Shown here piece by piece: positions 37,139-50,185 of a DNA stretch of 64,000 nt. The stretch lies in assembly GCA_003117195.1 (NCBI GenBank), contig BDSI01000051.1:812170-876169 (forward strand). Direction: 5' to 3'. How positions within the stretch are numbered: the stretch's first letter is position 1; the number at the start of each line of letters is the position of its first letter. Source of the stretch: Eudorina sp. 2006-703-Eu-15. Taxonomy: Eukaryota > Chlorophyta > Chlorophyceae > Chlamydomonadales > Volvocaceae. The notes below the pieces were generated by a model. The model did no database searches and was not told the origin of the DNA. It saw only the letters and a program-made list of their open reading frames with translations. A program made the position numbers and the translations under genes.

Positions 37139-40068
37139 GAGTGGAAAATCGAAGGTTTTTTTTATAGAAACGGAGTAGAGTGCAGTCGGGAAGCGAAACA
37201 GTGGCCGCACTTTGCTCCTGGTCGAGGCTTCGAGGGCGGCTCTTTTCTGATGCCGCTCGAGTAAGATATGAAGGACATAAATGCAAGCTGGCGGATCGTC
37301 CGTATTCTAATGGTTTTGCCAAGTGTTGTCTCGCCCATGGCCTCCTACCCGAACTCCGGGCTGAGGAGCGGCATCCGAGACGCGCACCACGCGCCCCGCC
37401 AGCATTGTGATGCCGAGCTGCGCCGGAAGGTCATTGCCAGCAGCAAAATTTGATGCTGCAAAAAATTCGATTCGGGGACAGGTGGTAAGTTGAGTCAGTG
37501 TGCCGGTTCCTCTGTATGCCAGTCGTTCGTCCTTCGACAAGTAGAAGTCCGAGCGCGCAGTCGACTTCCCTACCGGTTATCACCACAAAGCGTGATCCCG
37601 GAGCATGCTTTTGGATTGCACAGCACAAACGGATGCCGTGCTGGGGATTTCGGGCCACAACACAGACCGTCGCGGCCATGCACGCTGTCAGGTACGCGAA
37701 CGATGTAATCTGCGCGACCGTTTGCTTCACTTGAAAATCAAATAAGTCATTGGAAGATAATTCACAACAGCATATGTATCATGCTACTTGACGCTTTCAT
37801 GCAAACGGCCTGTCAACGATAAATACATTTGGAAGGGCAGCGATCGCCAATGGACTCGGGCATAATTGATTTACATTTTATTCTTCGAGGATTACTGTTG
37901 TTTCAGATAACGGCATTACATGGACAAGAGTACTTGGAAGTCGGGCAGGCCCCGTAACGTGACGAAAAAGCACGATAAGCACGGCGCCGTCCCGTAAAAG
38001 AGAACGCTCCTCGTTCGTTTTATGCAAAACCATTTCTTCTCAATCTCGTCACAGTATGGATGATAAGAGACACACAACGCGCACGTCATGCACCCGCACT
38101 GTCCTGCACAGCCGATGTAGGCCTCCCAACCCTTGTGACAGCAAAACAGCCACCATGGCACCCGGCTTCACTATCCCCCCATCCATTCTTTTTCTTCTGT
38201 CCCGAATTCCACCCACAGATCCCGCAGCCCAAGCGGCTCAGGACCGACAACAAGCGAAATCGGTGCAGGGAACCGTTGCATCAAGGTAATAGATATCGTA
38301 TGTTATCCTTCCGCGTGTCGAAGCGCAGCATATCCGTTATAGCCCTCCAAATTTAAAGCGCCGCATCGGATCGTCATCCAATCCTCACAACGGTACAACA
38401 TAACACAAACAATCGGCAAAACCAATATCCTTGTACAGGAGTCACGTTGGCACTGGTGGACACGCGTAACCCAGCGATGCCAGCTCGCAGGGGCGCCACC
38501 GCAACCTTCGCAGTTGCATGGGGCTGCACCCGCGTGGGAACGGCCCCACCGCGCCCGTCCGAATAAACCGCCTGATCGCTACGAGAACAATGACCCAGCA
38601 GCAGGACCTGGACTCGTAAATGGGCTTGAGTTCCGGATTGGGGGAGGTGCGTGCTCCCGACGTATGACCATTCGTTGCATCACAAGCCACCTTGGGGACC
38701 CCGACGGAGCGGTACGAACACAAGCCCGAAAAGCAGATGAAGATGCCGCCCCCAACACCCACCAATCCGTGCCGACAAAGAGTGTTGACGGTGTGCACCG
38801 CACTTGGTGAACACCATGGCGGAACTCAATGACGACCATTACCTGCTTACTGCAACCCCACACCCTCCAGCCCGTAGACACGAGTACAACGCCCAAAAAT
38901 CCGACATAGCAAGCCACCTATTAACACTCGTAGAAGCGCATCAGTGTCCCCAGGTCAAACTGAAACACAACCGGTGAATCCGAGTGGCAACACCAGGTGA
39001 CAAAACTAGCATGCTGCGTGAGACGCAATGCCATCCTAGACTGCCAAGCAAGAAGAGGCATCGCGCAAGGTCATACAGCACAGAGAACGATTGCATGGAT
39101 TATGAATTCCGTCATGTTTGACCAAAAGTCCACAAATCCCCGCTGTCTGTGTTAGTGTCAGTGAGTCGGCATGTGCGCGGTGAACCAAGGCCACCATGCC
39201 CTCCGCATTTGGTTTATGAGGGTCGTGACTCGACACACTAGCCGCAAACAAACAGGTGTCACATTGTGGTCCGCAAGCATACAGTCCTCATTTGGAGACC
39301 TCTTTGCCCGCGCCTGAATCAATCCATCAGCTTCGCTTTCAAAGCCGCGTCCAGACCGCCCCAGGGTACGTGCCGGGCACAGTTGCAGCCATTCCGGCGC
39401 CGCAAGGAAGCGGGAGGGCAGGATCGTACCCGCTCTGGCGCCGTTCAATGGGCCTCCGCCTTCGCACCTAGCAGGTAGGTGCGGGCTCATTGAGTGTGCC
39501 TCGTGACTGGGTGGCTGGCTGACGGCGGAAACCTTCGTGCGGGAATGCACCACACAACTGTTCTTCAGTGATACCATGCACGGGTACGCATGGAGTCGTT
39601 GTGAAACTCGGCACATGTGCCATGGTACGGCAACCGGAAAGGCGAGGGCCTTCGTCAGACATCGGACGCCCCCTTGCCCTTGATGTTCCCCGCCCCGGAC
39701 CAACCCGCTGCCGCTCGCTATCTTTGCGTTCGTCAGGGCGCCATGCCAGATGCACCGTCCCATCGCGGCACCCAGAATACGTCAACACACACACACGCTA
39801 AATGACACACACACGCTAGGGTTACCTTCAATAGCGGACAGACACACACGCGCGCCAGCATGTAGCCGTCAACTTACTGACCGTCCCCGCTACGTGTCGT
39901 CCACCGTGTCGCACGAATGCCACCGTGTCGCACGAATGGTCTGTCGGCCGTGTCCGTGCAACTCCAAGTCAATCACGCGGCAGAGCCAAGTGACCTCCGG
40001 CTGCGTCCGGTCATCTCCAGCAGAGCCGACAGCTTAACATTACGCCCCGTATACCGCCAATACCACTG
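37139..40068. other. Interval between giant gene and bromodomain gene
   Basis: This holds the promoter of the giant gene on the left and the 3' untranslated region of the bromodomain gene on the right. The stretch 37740-38450 is AT-richer. No frame shows gene-like codon use or a recognisable motif. A CA-rich microsatellite lies at about 39787-39855. Confidence 0.4.
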
Positions 40069-40339
40069 TCATGCCGTTCCCGCGGATGGCTGAACCAACA
40101 CCTGGCCGTGCCCACCCACTGCCACAGACACCGACGGCTGAACACCGTTAAAGTCGTGCAACCCAGAGGGCAGTTGAGCGCCATGTCCCGGATGCACCTG
40201 CGGCGGTACAGGAACCATGCCACCCACTGTACCGACCTGGGCCTGCTGCTGGGGTTGGGGTGGAGATGGCTTGCCCGCTGTGGGCAACCCGCCCGACGAT
40301 TGCACTTGCTGAGGTGTGCGCGCCATCGCTTGCTGCTGC

Positions 40340-40404
<65 letters not shown>

Positions 40405-43400
40405 TTGCTGCTGCTGTTGCTGCTGCTGTTGCTGCTGCTGTTGCTGCATCAGCATTTGCAGCTGCATCATTTGCAGCTGCTGCTGCTGTTGCTGCTTGGC
40501 GTAGTATTGCTGCTGCAGGAGAACTTGCTGTTGTTGTTGCTGCTGCTGCTGTTGTACGGCAGCTGCTGCAGCAGCTACCGCAGCAGCATGTTGGTACTGC
40601 AGGGCCTGCTGCTGTTGTTGTTGCTGTTGCTGCTGTTGTGGTGGCTGTGGGTGCTGCTGTTGTTGCTGTTGATGCTGCTGCTGCGGCTGCGACACTTGCT
40701 GCTGCTGTTGCTGCAGCAGCAATTGTTGTTGTTGCTGCTGTTGCTGCTGCATCTGCTGCAGGAAGTGTTGCTGTTGTTGCTGCTGCAAGGCTTGCTGCTG
40801 CTGCTGCTGCTGCATCGTTTGGTGTTGTTGTTTTTGTTGTTGTTGCTGCTGAAGCAGCTGTTGTTGCTGTTGTTGTTGTTTTTGCTGCTGCAGCTGCTGC
40901 AATGTATGGTGAGGCGGTTGCTGCGCTTGGTGCTGCTGACCGGTTTGTGGTGGCGAGTGCTGATGTTGTTGCTGTTGCTGCTGCTGCTGCTGCAGCGCTT
41001 GCTGTTGGACCGCATGCTCTTGCTGTTGCTGCTGCTGCGAAAGAGCTTGTTGTTGTTGCTGTTGCTGCTGCAGCGCCTGCTTTTGTTCTTGCTGCTGCTG
41101 CTGCAGCGCCTGCTGCTGCAAAACCTGCTGCTGCAAAATCTGCTGCTGTTGCTGCTGCAGCGCCTGCTGCTGCTGCTGACGCTGCAACGCCTGCTGCTGC
41201 TGCAAAGCCTTCTGTTGAGGTTGTTGTTGTTGCTGCTGCAGTTGTTGTTGCTTAATGTTTGAGTGAGGCTGCGCCCCCTGCTGCAGCGATGGCGGCTTCA
41301 CATGAACCGTTGCATCAGGATGAGACGGTGCGGAACCCGGCGCCGGTCCTGACACCGTCGACACTGTCGGCCCGGGCCCGGGCCCTGACCCGGGGTGCCC
41401 GGGGCCAGCGCCCTGCGGCACCTGCTGTTGTGCGGCTGTTGAGCTGTGTTGGCTCCCCAGGCGTGCTGCGTCGGTTACTTGGCCCGACTGACCCGAATGG
41501 GCGTCCACATGTGTGGATGGGTGGGGATGGGTTGGATTAGGGTGCGAGCTGGCGCCCGCAACCGCCATACCTGAAGCCGCCGCCGGCATGGCTGACACAG
41601 GCGAGTTTGCCACGGACACCTGCTGCAGCTGGGACTGCCTGTCGGACCGAAAGGACATCAGTGGCGGCTGGGAGCTGGATGCCGGCTTGTCGAGCTGCTG
41701 CTGTGGAGCCGCCGTTGACTGCGACATAGGTGAAGCCCACCGTGCGTCAGCGGCAGCCAATGGCGCATTCACCGCGCCGACGCCGCTGGTCGTTGACGCG
41801 CGACTCCCGCTTGGCAGCCCATTCTCGCCTCCAGCCATTGGCCTTGCTGATACCGCCTGCGCTTGCGCACCCTGAGGTCCCTGACGTGCGTGCGATGCTT
41901 GGCTGCCGGATACTGAGCTCATCGTGGCCGCCAGCGCCTCCGGCCCTGTGCAGGCGGCCCCTCCAGGCGCCTGTCCTCCGCCCGGGGGTAAGCCGCCGTT
42001 GCCGGAGCTGAGCAGCCCCACAGCCGCCGGCACAATCTCCGTGCCCCCGCCGTCGTCCAGCAACAAAAAGTCGCTGGCATCGCAGCCGAGCGGCGACGCT
42101 CCGCGCATGTTGTTTGGTGCGTTGACACGGCTACCACCCACGCCTTTGCCTACCGGCCCCAAGTCACCACCACCGCCGCTGCCGCCCGCGGACCCGTTTA
42201 CAGTGAGGCCGTTGCCCCCCGGGGACGCACGACCCCCCTTGCCGGGCGAGCTGACTGCTGCAGAGGAGCCCCCCGGCATCGCCGCCAGCTGCGCTCGTGC
42301 CCGCTCGAGCTGCTGCCGCAGCTCGTTGGCCCGCGCCGCCATGGCCCTGGCATGCTCCATGTTCCCCTGCCGGGCGCGGAGGGTGATGCTGAGCCGCTCC
42401 AAGTCCTTCAGCTTGGTTGCCTGCGGCGCGTCAGCGTCGCGGCGTCAGGTGAACCGTGAGGTGAAGGGGACGAGAGCATCGACAAGGTGTCGAAAGTTTA
42501 AAAACTCGGACAGATCGCCGACTTGCGCGCGGTTGGCGCGGCTTTGCTAGGCACCTGCTGACGCTAATTCTCATGAAGCGGCAGGCCTTACCCGAGCATG
42601 TACGACACATCAATCCCTCTTCCCTTCCCTCTTCCCTTCCAAGTCCAGGACCGAAGATATCCTTCGCTGGTCGCTGTAACTGCAGCTCATGGAACGCATG
42701 CATGGTGAATGGTTGCCAGTGAAAAGTTGATCAACCAGTGCATTGTCTTTGGCCCCTAAGACACTGCATCCCAGCTCATCGCTCGTCTGTCATCCCGCTT
42801 TCTCATCGCCCCACCGCATGCAGCGCTTTCACGGACCAATACGCATGCGCAACCACACCTTCGCCTCGGCAAGCTTCCGTTTCCGCTCCGCCGTCTGTTG
42901 CTCGGAAACTACCACGTTGCGGTCCAGCTCAGCCAGCCGCGCCTGCGCCGAGGACAGGGCAGCCTGGGCTGCTTGCAGCGCTGCCTGCGCCTGCGCCACT
43001 GTCGGGGGCTTGGTGCCCGCCCCCGAGCCCCCGGTCGCCGCCACCGGCTTCCCTCCGCTGGCGCTCGCGCCGTCCTCACCGCTGCTTCGCCGGGCGGGTT
43101 GCTGCTGCTGCTGCGCCTGCACCTGGGGTTGCGGGGATGGCTGCTGTAGCGCCGACGAAAGCTCAACGTCGTTGCCGCCCAGCAGCGGCCCATCGAGCAT
43201 CCCGCCAAGGCCCCCAAGCAAAACGTCATCGATCATCAAGCTGCCAGAGCTACGCCGCCTGCCCACCCCAGCGCCTGCGCCGTCGGCACCGCCGCCCCCC
43301 GAGCCGTCACGAGGCGGTGAGTCAAAGATCGCAGCAGCCGCCAGCGCCAGTTCCTCATCTGGATCAAGGAAGAGATCCGCCTCGGGATCCACGGAATCCA

Positions 43401-46400
43401 GGGCAAGCCGCTCTTGCTGGCTCTGTGAGTGCTGACCATGGTTGGAACCGGTGTCTGCGGCGGCAGCCGCCGCGGTGGCGGCCGTTGCAGTCGCCGCGCC
43501 GCCGCGCTGCCGCGCCTTGACACTGCCGCCGTGGCTTCGGGCGGCGGCCGCGGCCGCACTGCCGCCGCTGCCACCTCGATGAGTCCGCCCACCTCCATGG
43601 CTGGCTCGGTTCGAAGGTGAGTTCCCGTTAGTGGCTGCTTCCCGTGCGACCCGGGCTCCATGCTTGAGGGCCGGCCTGCCGCTGTTCGTCCGTATTGGTT
43701 TCACCGCCGCTGCACCGCCAAGGGTGGGGACGAGCGTCGCCGAGTCGCCGTCCGCACCGCCAAGCGAGGGTGACGAAGCGACCCCTGCCGCCGCTGCCGC
43801 GGCGGCCGCGGCCACAGCCGCCGCGTGAGCTGCACCGCCGCGAGTGAAGTGGCCGCCCCCGGGGATAGCCACGCCGCCCTCCGAGTGTGAGCCGCGATGC
43901 CCCGCCCCTGCCCCGGCGTACGTGTTTAGCTGCGCGGCCGCTGCTGCATCCTCGTCCTCCTCCGAAGATGCCAGGTATCCCGGGGGAATAACGCGCTCGC
44001 CTGCGCCGCGCAAGCACGGGCAGATATCGACACATGTGCTCTGCCCTGGCGATGACTGCAGATACCATCATAAGCTCCAGTTCGATGACAGCCGAGGTCA
44101 CGGGGATCAGGGCAAAGGCAGGCACCGCCGCAACCGTGCAGGATGCATGCATCCGCACATAGCCCAACTAGCAGGGCAAAACGCGCGCAGGGCGAGTCCC
44201 CAGACAGGCCGCACAGGCACAACCAAGCTGGCGGGGTTCCATGCGCTCACAGCAAGAGCGCCGCCATTGCGGCGCACATTGCAACAGATGCGTACAATCG
44301 GTACCCGGGTTTGTAGCCCCGTCATTCCGCGCCCACCCGAACCCACGGGCTCACCAGTGACAGGGTCTGCGTACGGCAAGTTGTTGAGTTTGCGGTACTC
44401 GCACTTCAGCGACGATGTGCTGGTCCCGCACCGCCCCTTCTTCAGCCGGCGGCACACGTCACAACGGCCGCCCGGCATCTGGCCGGTAGTGGGCGTCGGG
44501 GCGGGCGTCTGGGCCCCCGTGCCAGGGCCCACCGCCCCGATGGAGCCACTGGCCGACTGCGGTCAGGACGCGCGCAAGGGAACAAAGGCGGTGTGGGACC
44601 CGGATACGGTGCAGCGCCGGCGACATGCGAAATGCATAAGTGTTCACATGAGCAAGCTTGGCACACAGCTACCGGCGTAGGGGAGACCCAGGCACAACCC
44701 AGGCCGGACGGATTCAGATCTCTCACCATCTGCTCCGCGTCCTCCTCCTTCTTGATGCTGCCGGTCGCGACGGCCCCGGGACGAGCTTTCTTTGACGGTG
44801 AGTGAGGCTGCGGCTGCGACTGCGGCTGCACCGAAGCATCCGCTCCCAGACCAAGCGCCGCCCGTTTGCGAGCAGCAGTGGGCGACCCTGGGGACCCAGA
44901 TGCCGACGCGGAACCTGCAGACGCCAGCCACGAGGGTATGCAGAAGTGGAAACGAGGCGCAACGGCCGCTGTACCCCATCTTGTTGCCAGGACCCCGGAC
45001 ACCCATCCAGTCCCCCCGGATCTCCATACAAAACCGGGATGTCTGCCATCGCGAGGCGTCGTTTCTCCACCCTCGTCTCCTCCGGCAGATAGGTATTTCG
45101 GTCAGGGATTCGCCTGCGGCCCTTAACCCACCGAGCCAGTCCCCAAGACCAGCATAGCCTTTTACTGATCGGTTCCGTGCCGCTGGCAACGCATCCTGAG
45201 GACCTACCTGCCTCTCCTGTGGCCACCGCTCCGCTTTCGGGGCCGTCTGCGCCTGGAGCGCTTCCGGCTCCAGTCGTCGGGAGACTTGAGGCGCCTGCCT
45301 GGGGCCCGCCCTGCCCTGCCGCTGCACTGGTAAACCCACCAGCATGCAACGGCAGAGAGATCTTCAGCTTCGGGCCGCCCGCGGGGTGCACGATGCGCGC
45401 ACTGGTCTCGCAGACCGTGGCCACGGGGGCGGTCCCCGACGGCTGCGATGCCGCTGGAGCAAGGGAGTGGCTCGCGAATGCGCTGCCTGACACAGCTGCG
45501 GCCTCTTTTGGCGATGAAGAGGCTGTTGTGGTCCCTCCAGCTGGCTTCAACGAACTATCGCCCAAGGCGCTCCCGGACAGCCCCACCAAGGGCGCCGGTG
45601 CGGTCGTACCTGGCGGTTGGGCCCATGCCGGAGCACATGTTGGTAACCAAATCGGGTGCGTCACGTGAAGCCCGCAGCCAGGTAGCAATGAGCGAACAGC
45701 GACGCGTCTCCCGCCGATTACCGTGCTGGCGTGTTGCAATCTCCAAGGCCAAGGGAGGTGCACCGGTGCCGTGACGTAATGCAAATCATGGCGTCCGGAG
45801 AACCGTGCAGTTGCCAACAAAAGATTCGCAGGCACGTTATCAACTGTTAACCGGCTGCGCCCAGCGTGCGCTTACCTAGCGGAGCTGACAGGTTGTTGTC
45901 CACGGGCACGAACATGAAAGTCTGCGGCGGCTGCGAGGCATGCTGGAAGGGCTGCAAGTGCGATTGGTGCGGTTGCAGGTGCGATTGATGGGCCTGGCTG
46001 TGGACATGAGTCAGATGAGACTGCTGGTGTGGGTGTTGCAGCGCATTGTGGGAGGGCAGCTGTTGCTGCTGTTGCTGCAGGGACTGGTACATTTGCGTGA
46101 AGGCACGCGACAAGGTGTCAGCGGCTGTTCGTGCCTCGTGGCCCGCCGGATAGTAGGCGGCGCAGTTGTTCCATATCTGCATGCAGTCGTATTGGACAGC
46201 CGGTGCCCGTGTCAGAATATGGCCTTCAAGAGCAACAATGGATATGCCTCGCCGCTGAGCTGAGTCCACGCGGTGGCAACAAGAAGAACGCATATAGATC
46301 AGATGTACGCACAGAGACTGGCCGGATGGCAGAGGCGGCCACTGCAGGAATCAGCGACCACCGTACCACGTCCATCTACCGTTCAGGCGGGTCGGTGGTC

Positions 46401-47529
46401 ACATGCACGATGACCCCCAACCCGATACCGGCTATGCCTGGCAAGCGCCTGGCCATTTCAGCGTGTGGTCTCGAGCACGAATGGCCGTGTTCAGTCAGTA
46501 AAACGCCTTCTTATTTCACCCCAGGCGTAATGCAGTGCCACTGTCTTTGAAAGGGTACCACCTCGAACCTCGTCGTGCCATCCATGCCAGGCAGTCGTAT
46601 CTTGCGCTGAACATGTGTAATACCTCTTGAGCCCCGCACATGTCCCCACCAGTCGACAGATAGCTCCTCCTCCCCTTCCCGGGTCCTTGGCAATCCTACC
46701 CACCAATTGCACATCCTGCAGCACTGCGTTCGCCGATGTGTACGGTGACTCGCCAGCTGGCAGCTGCAGATTGCGATGGAGAGTGCCCAGATCCATGGGC
46801 CGCTGGCAAGGGCACAGCGGTGAACGACGTGCCGGCAGGGTTTGCGTGAGCTTCTTGACACCATGGCGGACGGTGAGCAGCCAACTATACCATTCGGAAA
46901 AATGAGGCGGGCATGCGGCCATCATAACCCACCGTTGTGGCGGCTTACAGGACACACCAGGCCAAGAACGATGTGAGTCCAGACTCACGTCAAGTCTATC
47001 AATCCCTGTATCGTGATAAGTAACCCATTCCCAGCACCAAAGTGTCTTCAAACACGGAGCTACGGCGCTGAGTTCCTGGCTTCTCAACGCCAGGAGGGCA
47101 TTGTTCAGCGCGTACGGGGCACTGGTAAGGCCGAGAAAGGACAAGCGGGTGTGTGGCCCTGGATGCAAAATTCAAGACTCCAAGCTGCAATGCTCCCGTT
47201 GTGCCGCAGCAAGGCGAGGAAGGCTTAGACTCATCCCCGCCTTCAACTGTCCCATACCCCTGTGGAAACCTGGTTAGGCTCGGAACCAACCTCGACGCAA
47301 ATCACATAGCCGGGATGTTCTGAAGAGTCCAATGGTTTGTTGAAATATTTATGCGCCTCCTCCCTCTGCATCAACTCTGCGACCACCTGCAAGCCGAACA
47401 ACGTCCAGGAACCGGTTATCGCACGAATATCGCCAAACCGTATCAAGTATGCACAAATCTGTTCTTAGGGTGGTTCCATAGCTTTGAAAAGCTTGCCTGC
47501 AGCAGAATAGACCGCTTATCCTCGTCCAT
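40069..47529 (-). CDS. Bromodomain protein with large poly-Gln tail
   Basis: Probable nuclear chromatin reader. Ten exons in phase: 47529-47497, 47386-47291, 46802-46704, 46176-45876, 45609-45208, 44914-44727, 44556-44355, 44000-42859, 42420-40069 give 1,604 residues (nine blocks; the last is the 2.35-kb terminal exon). The bromodomain occupies about residues 3-110: helix Z KRSILLQVVAELMQREEAH, ZA loop with RPMDLGTLHRNL, then DVQLIWNNCAAYYPAG and the C helix ADTLSRAFTQMYQSL. The acetyl-lysine-contacting Asn expected in NCxxYN is Tyr here. A Cys-rich element, CDVCRRLKKGRCGTSTSSLKC, lies near residue 390. A coiled coil (AQAALQAAQAALSSAQARLAEL) precedes exon nine, and a second (NELRQQLERARAQLAA) begins it. 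Residues from about 1,200 are glutamine-dominated. Exon 1 (MDEDKRSILLQ) uses a GC donor. The very short first exon is inferred from phase and helix continuity. Confidence 0.75.
40329..41256 (-). repeat. CAG/CAA repeat region encoding poly-Gln
   Basis: Nearly continuous CAG and CAA codons in the bromodomain gene's terminal exon. The longest uninterrupted Gln run, about 39 residues, lies at roughly 40330-40446. Elsewhere runs are broken by Ala, His, Leu and Met. The reverse strand reads as poly-Leu, poly-Ala and poly-Cys frames that are not genes. Interruption by CAA codons should limit slippage. Confidence 0.95.
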
Positions 47530-48105
47530 TCTCGGAGTGAACAGAGGGCTAATTTATGCGCCACTGGCTCTCATATCTTATTGAAACGTATAACAAAGTG
47601 ATGTGAATGATCCGAGTTCCCAAAGGACGGCATCAGGGTGCAGACCATGCATGATAACAGCGACGTAAGTGGTAAAAGTAGGCTTCAGCTCCCATAAGCT
47701 CACTCGCGGCAACTGCACCTAGTTTATGCAGTCCTATGTTTAAGACGATGTAAGTCAAGAAACCCGGATCCCGCTTAGGGTGAACGGAGACCGTACGACA
47801 TTGGAATGCGTTGATGTTTTTATTGTGTTTCGCTACATCTGACTAATGCCACGAGGCTTGGAGGGAATTAATATCACCGCAAGACATCATAATTTAGCTT
47901 ATGGACGTCGTTCCCGAAAGCACAATTTCGGACTATCGTACCTGAGCAGCACGAGGGCTGTAAAATGGTGATGAATGTCCACGAGAAGGGCTCTGCACAC
48001 TTCGGCATGTCAAGAGGTGCGGAGCAGCTCAGGCCAACGTCATTTTGACAGAACCAAGGCGACAAAGGCGATGGCTAATTATGGTTATTGATAGAGCTTC
48101 TTTGA
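47530..48105. promoter_or_regulatory. Divergent upstream region, bromodomain / DUF4864-like gene
   Basis: A stretch of 576 bases between the start codons of two head-to-head genes, AT-richer than its surroundings. It must contain both promoters and leaders. No specific element could be named and no open frame is supported. Confidence 0.45.
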
Positions 48106-50185
48106 ATGATTGTGGTTTCGCCTGCAGCGCGACGCGCTGCATCGTCTGTGTCAAGGCCTGTCGTCCCGAGGCACAGACAAGGCCACATCGCGCGGCGGGT
48201 CGTCACGCCAGCTATCGGCGACGAAGGCGGCCTCCTCTTTCTAGATAACGGGTACGTTCGTGACTGATTCAGTAATTGCTGGAATCCTGCTGACTTTCTG
48301 TCTTCCCGCGTGTAGTGAATGCTTGGCTTTCCCAAAGAAGAGAAAGCAGCTTGGGCCCTGCTTTGAGTTGTCCTGGGAGGACGCATTGCGTGTGCAGCTT
48401 GAGGTGCGTCCGGAGCTCGCGCATAAGATCATACTAAGCCCAGCGGCTGGAGTCGCGGAGTTCCCGCCAAACTTTCGGTTGTGGCAAAACCGTTGCCTTG
48501 AACCAAAGCTACCCATATGGGCGTAGTTTGGCACAGGGAGCAATTCGACAGATTTCCTGACGACACTGTCGCGGAAATAATTTGTTGGTATTGCCGTGCG
48601 TCGCCGTACAACCAAGTCCACTGCAGTCATGAGGTGCTACTCGTCCTTTTGTCTTTTACCTTTGTCCCTGTAGGTGCTTTCCCGTAGGGGACGCGATCCT
48701 TCCCCGTAGGGGACCGCATTGAAAGGAAACCCAGTGCTTCCCTTTGCTATTGCGGGAAGAACTCTGTTCGCTCGCTTGGGGACAGCAACAGTTTCTCGTC
48801 TTCCCCTTTTGGGGCCTACTCCTGCCATTAATGGATGCGTGCTTCTCGTGCCTGTAGGCGCTCCAACAAAACAATGTCCCATATGCCGACCATGGCGTCG
48901 AAGTGCTGTACCGGTTTGCGAATTTTGACCCGTTCCTGCGCGCCAAGTACTTCGGGTAAGGCGCTACGCGGAGTGCGACGGTTCCCTCGCATTCACACCA
49001 GTGCAAACCATTTCACAATAGCTCAATATCCCATCCCGATTATAACTACTTCACTAAGCGTGTGCTCTTGCGCGGTTCACATGTGTCTTTATCGTGCAGG
49101 CGCAGCCTTGACTTGGGGTAAGCTTCTGTTGCTGGTGGGCGAGCTTGCTCGGGGGAGCGAAGTAGCAGCGGTTTGGAAGCGAGTTCAGGCCTGTATGATA
49201 CGGGACGAATGGGCTAGGGATGGAGCGTCGTACACAAAAGGCAGCCAGCGGCGGGGACCCAAATTTTCGACACAGCAGCGCGTCGCAGTATGCATACGCT
49301 ATCTCGGCAGTAAATCAACCCGCAGCCCATTCTTGTTGCGCAGTGCAACGAGCCCATGCCAGGGAGCTGTCAGTTCTCGAAACTTGTTCTTAGAGCGAAG
49401 CATTGCACTCTGACAGAAGCTTGGTGAGCTGGACAAATGGTGGAACATGTATGCCGCTTTCTGCAGGCAGTTCGAGCGGTTCAGGCGCGTGATGCATTCA
49501 CCCTACTACGCAACGTTGCTGGATAACTCGGGCTGGGAGGTGCTGAGCACATTGCAGGTAGGGGGCCTTGATTGCGTGTCGTTCTTTGAGACTTGGGTGC
49601 ACTGTGTATTGTGAGGAGGATGGCGAGCCGGTATCAGCCATCATCGTGGCCAGCTGCACGCCTGTTGTGACGTTTATGACATTGTGGTTGTTGTACCGCG
49701 TGGAAGCATTGCATCGTGGTATCCATGTCCATGGTCGCTGCAGGTGGACGACGGCATGTGGTGCGCGCGGGTGCTGGTCCACGACACACACCGTCTGGAG
49801 CAGCGCACCTACGCGATTACCATGTTGCAGGTAGTGGTGCGACGCTTTGTGTCATCCTGTGTCAGCGAACGCAATGCGCAGTGGATAAGGTTGTTGGGCC
49901 AGGTGCACGGGGGATCGCGCAGAGAGTGTGTCCATAACTAGGTCCATCTCATGCAGTACCAGCAGTGCCTTCACTGGTCATGATTTCTGTTGCGGCGTGC
50001 ACGGCACGGTGACTAGGAACGCGCGGCAGGAGCTGAAGAAGCGCAGCGACACTTGTTTCGTCCCACGTCTTTCCCATGTTCGTCCTTTACTTACGCAGAG
50101 ACTGGGCGGTTGCTACGACGGCTACTGGTACACGGACCGCTGGGTATGCGAGAACCAAGATGTGCGGAAGTTGTGGGCGGACTGA
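48106..50185 (+). CDS. DUF4864-like protein, probably plastid-targeted
   Basis: A small protein of unknown function conserved in plants and algae. Seven exons join in phase: 48106-48251, 48316-48403, 48858-48955, 49100-49117, 49467-49557, 49744-49830 and 50099-50185, giving 204 residues. Residues 1 to about 48 (MIVVSPAARRAASSVSRPVV start) look like a transit peptide: Arg/Ser/Ala/Val-rich with no acidic residue until about residue 40. The conserved core then follows in the order I recall for the plant family: ALQQNNVPYADHGVEVLYRF, NFDPFLRAKYFG, DLGQFERFRRVMHSPYYATL, WEVLSTLQVDDGMWCARVLV and RLGGCYDGYWYTDRW. Exon 4 is only 18 nt and supplies the DLG before QFERF. The C-terminus, LWAD, is shorter than in land-plant relatives as I recall them. 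The domain name is from memory and should be checked; the gene model itself is well supported. Confidence 0.75.

Noticed and set aside
40108..41262. Long plus-strand frames rich in Leu, Ala or Cys
   Set aside because: They are the reverse reading of CAG/CAA repeats coding for glutamine in the bromodomain gene. Repeats keep all frames open.
48685..48730. Extra exon in the DUF4864-like gene after cccctgtag
   Set aside because: The frame demanded by the phase hits a stop within 12 codons, and joining exon 2 directly to 48858 restores the conserved protein order.
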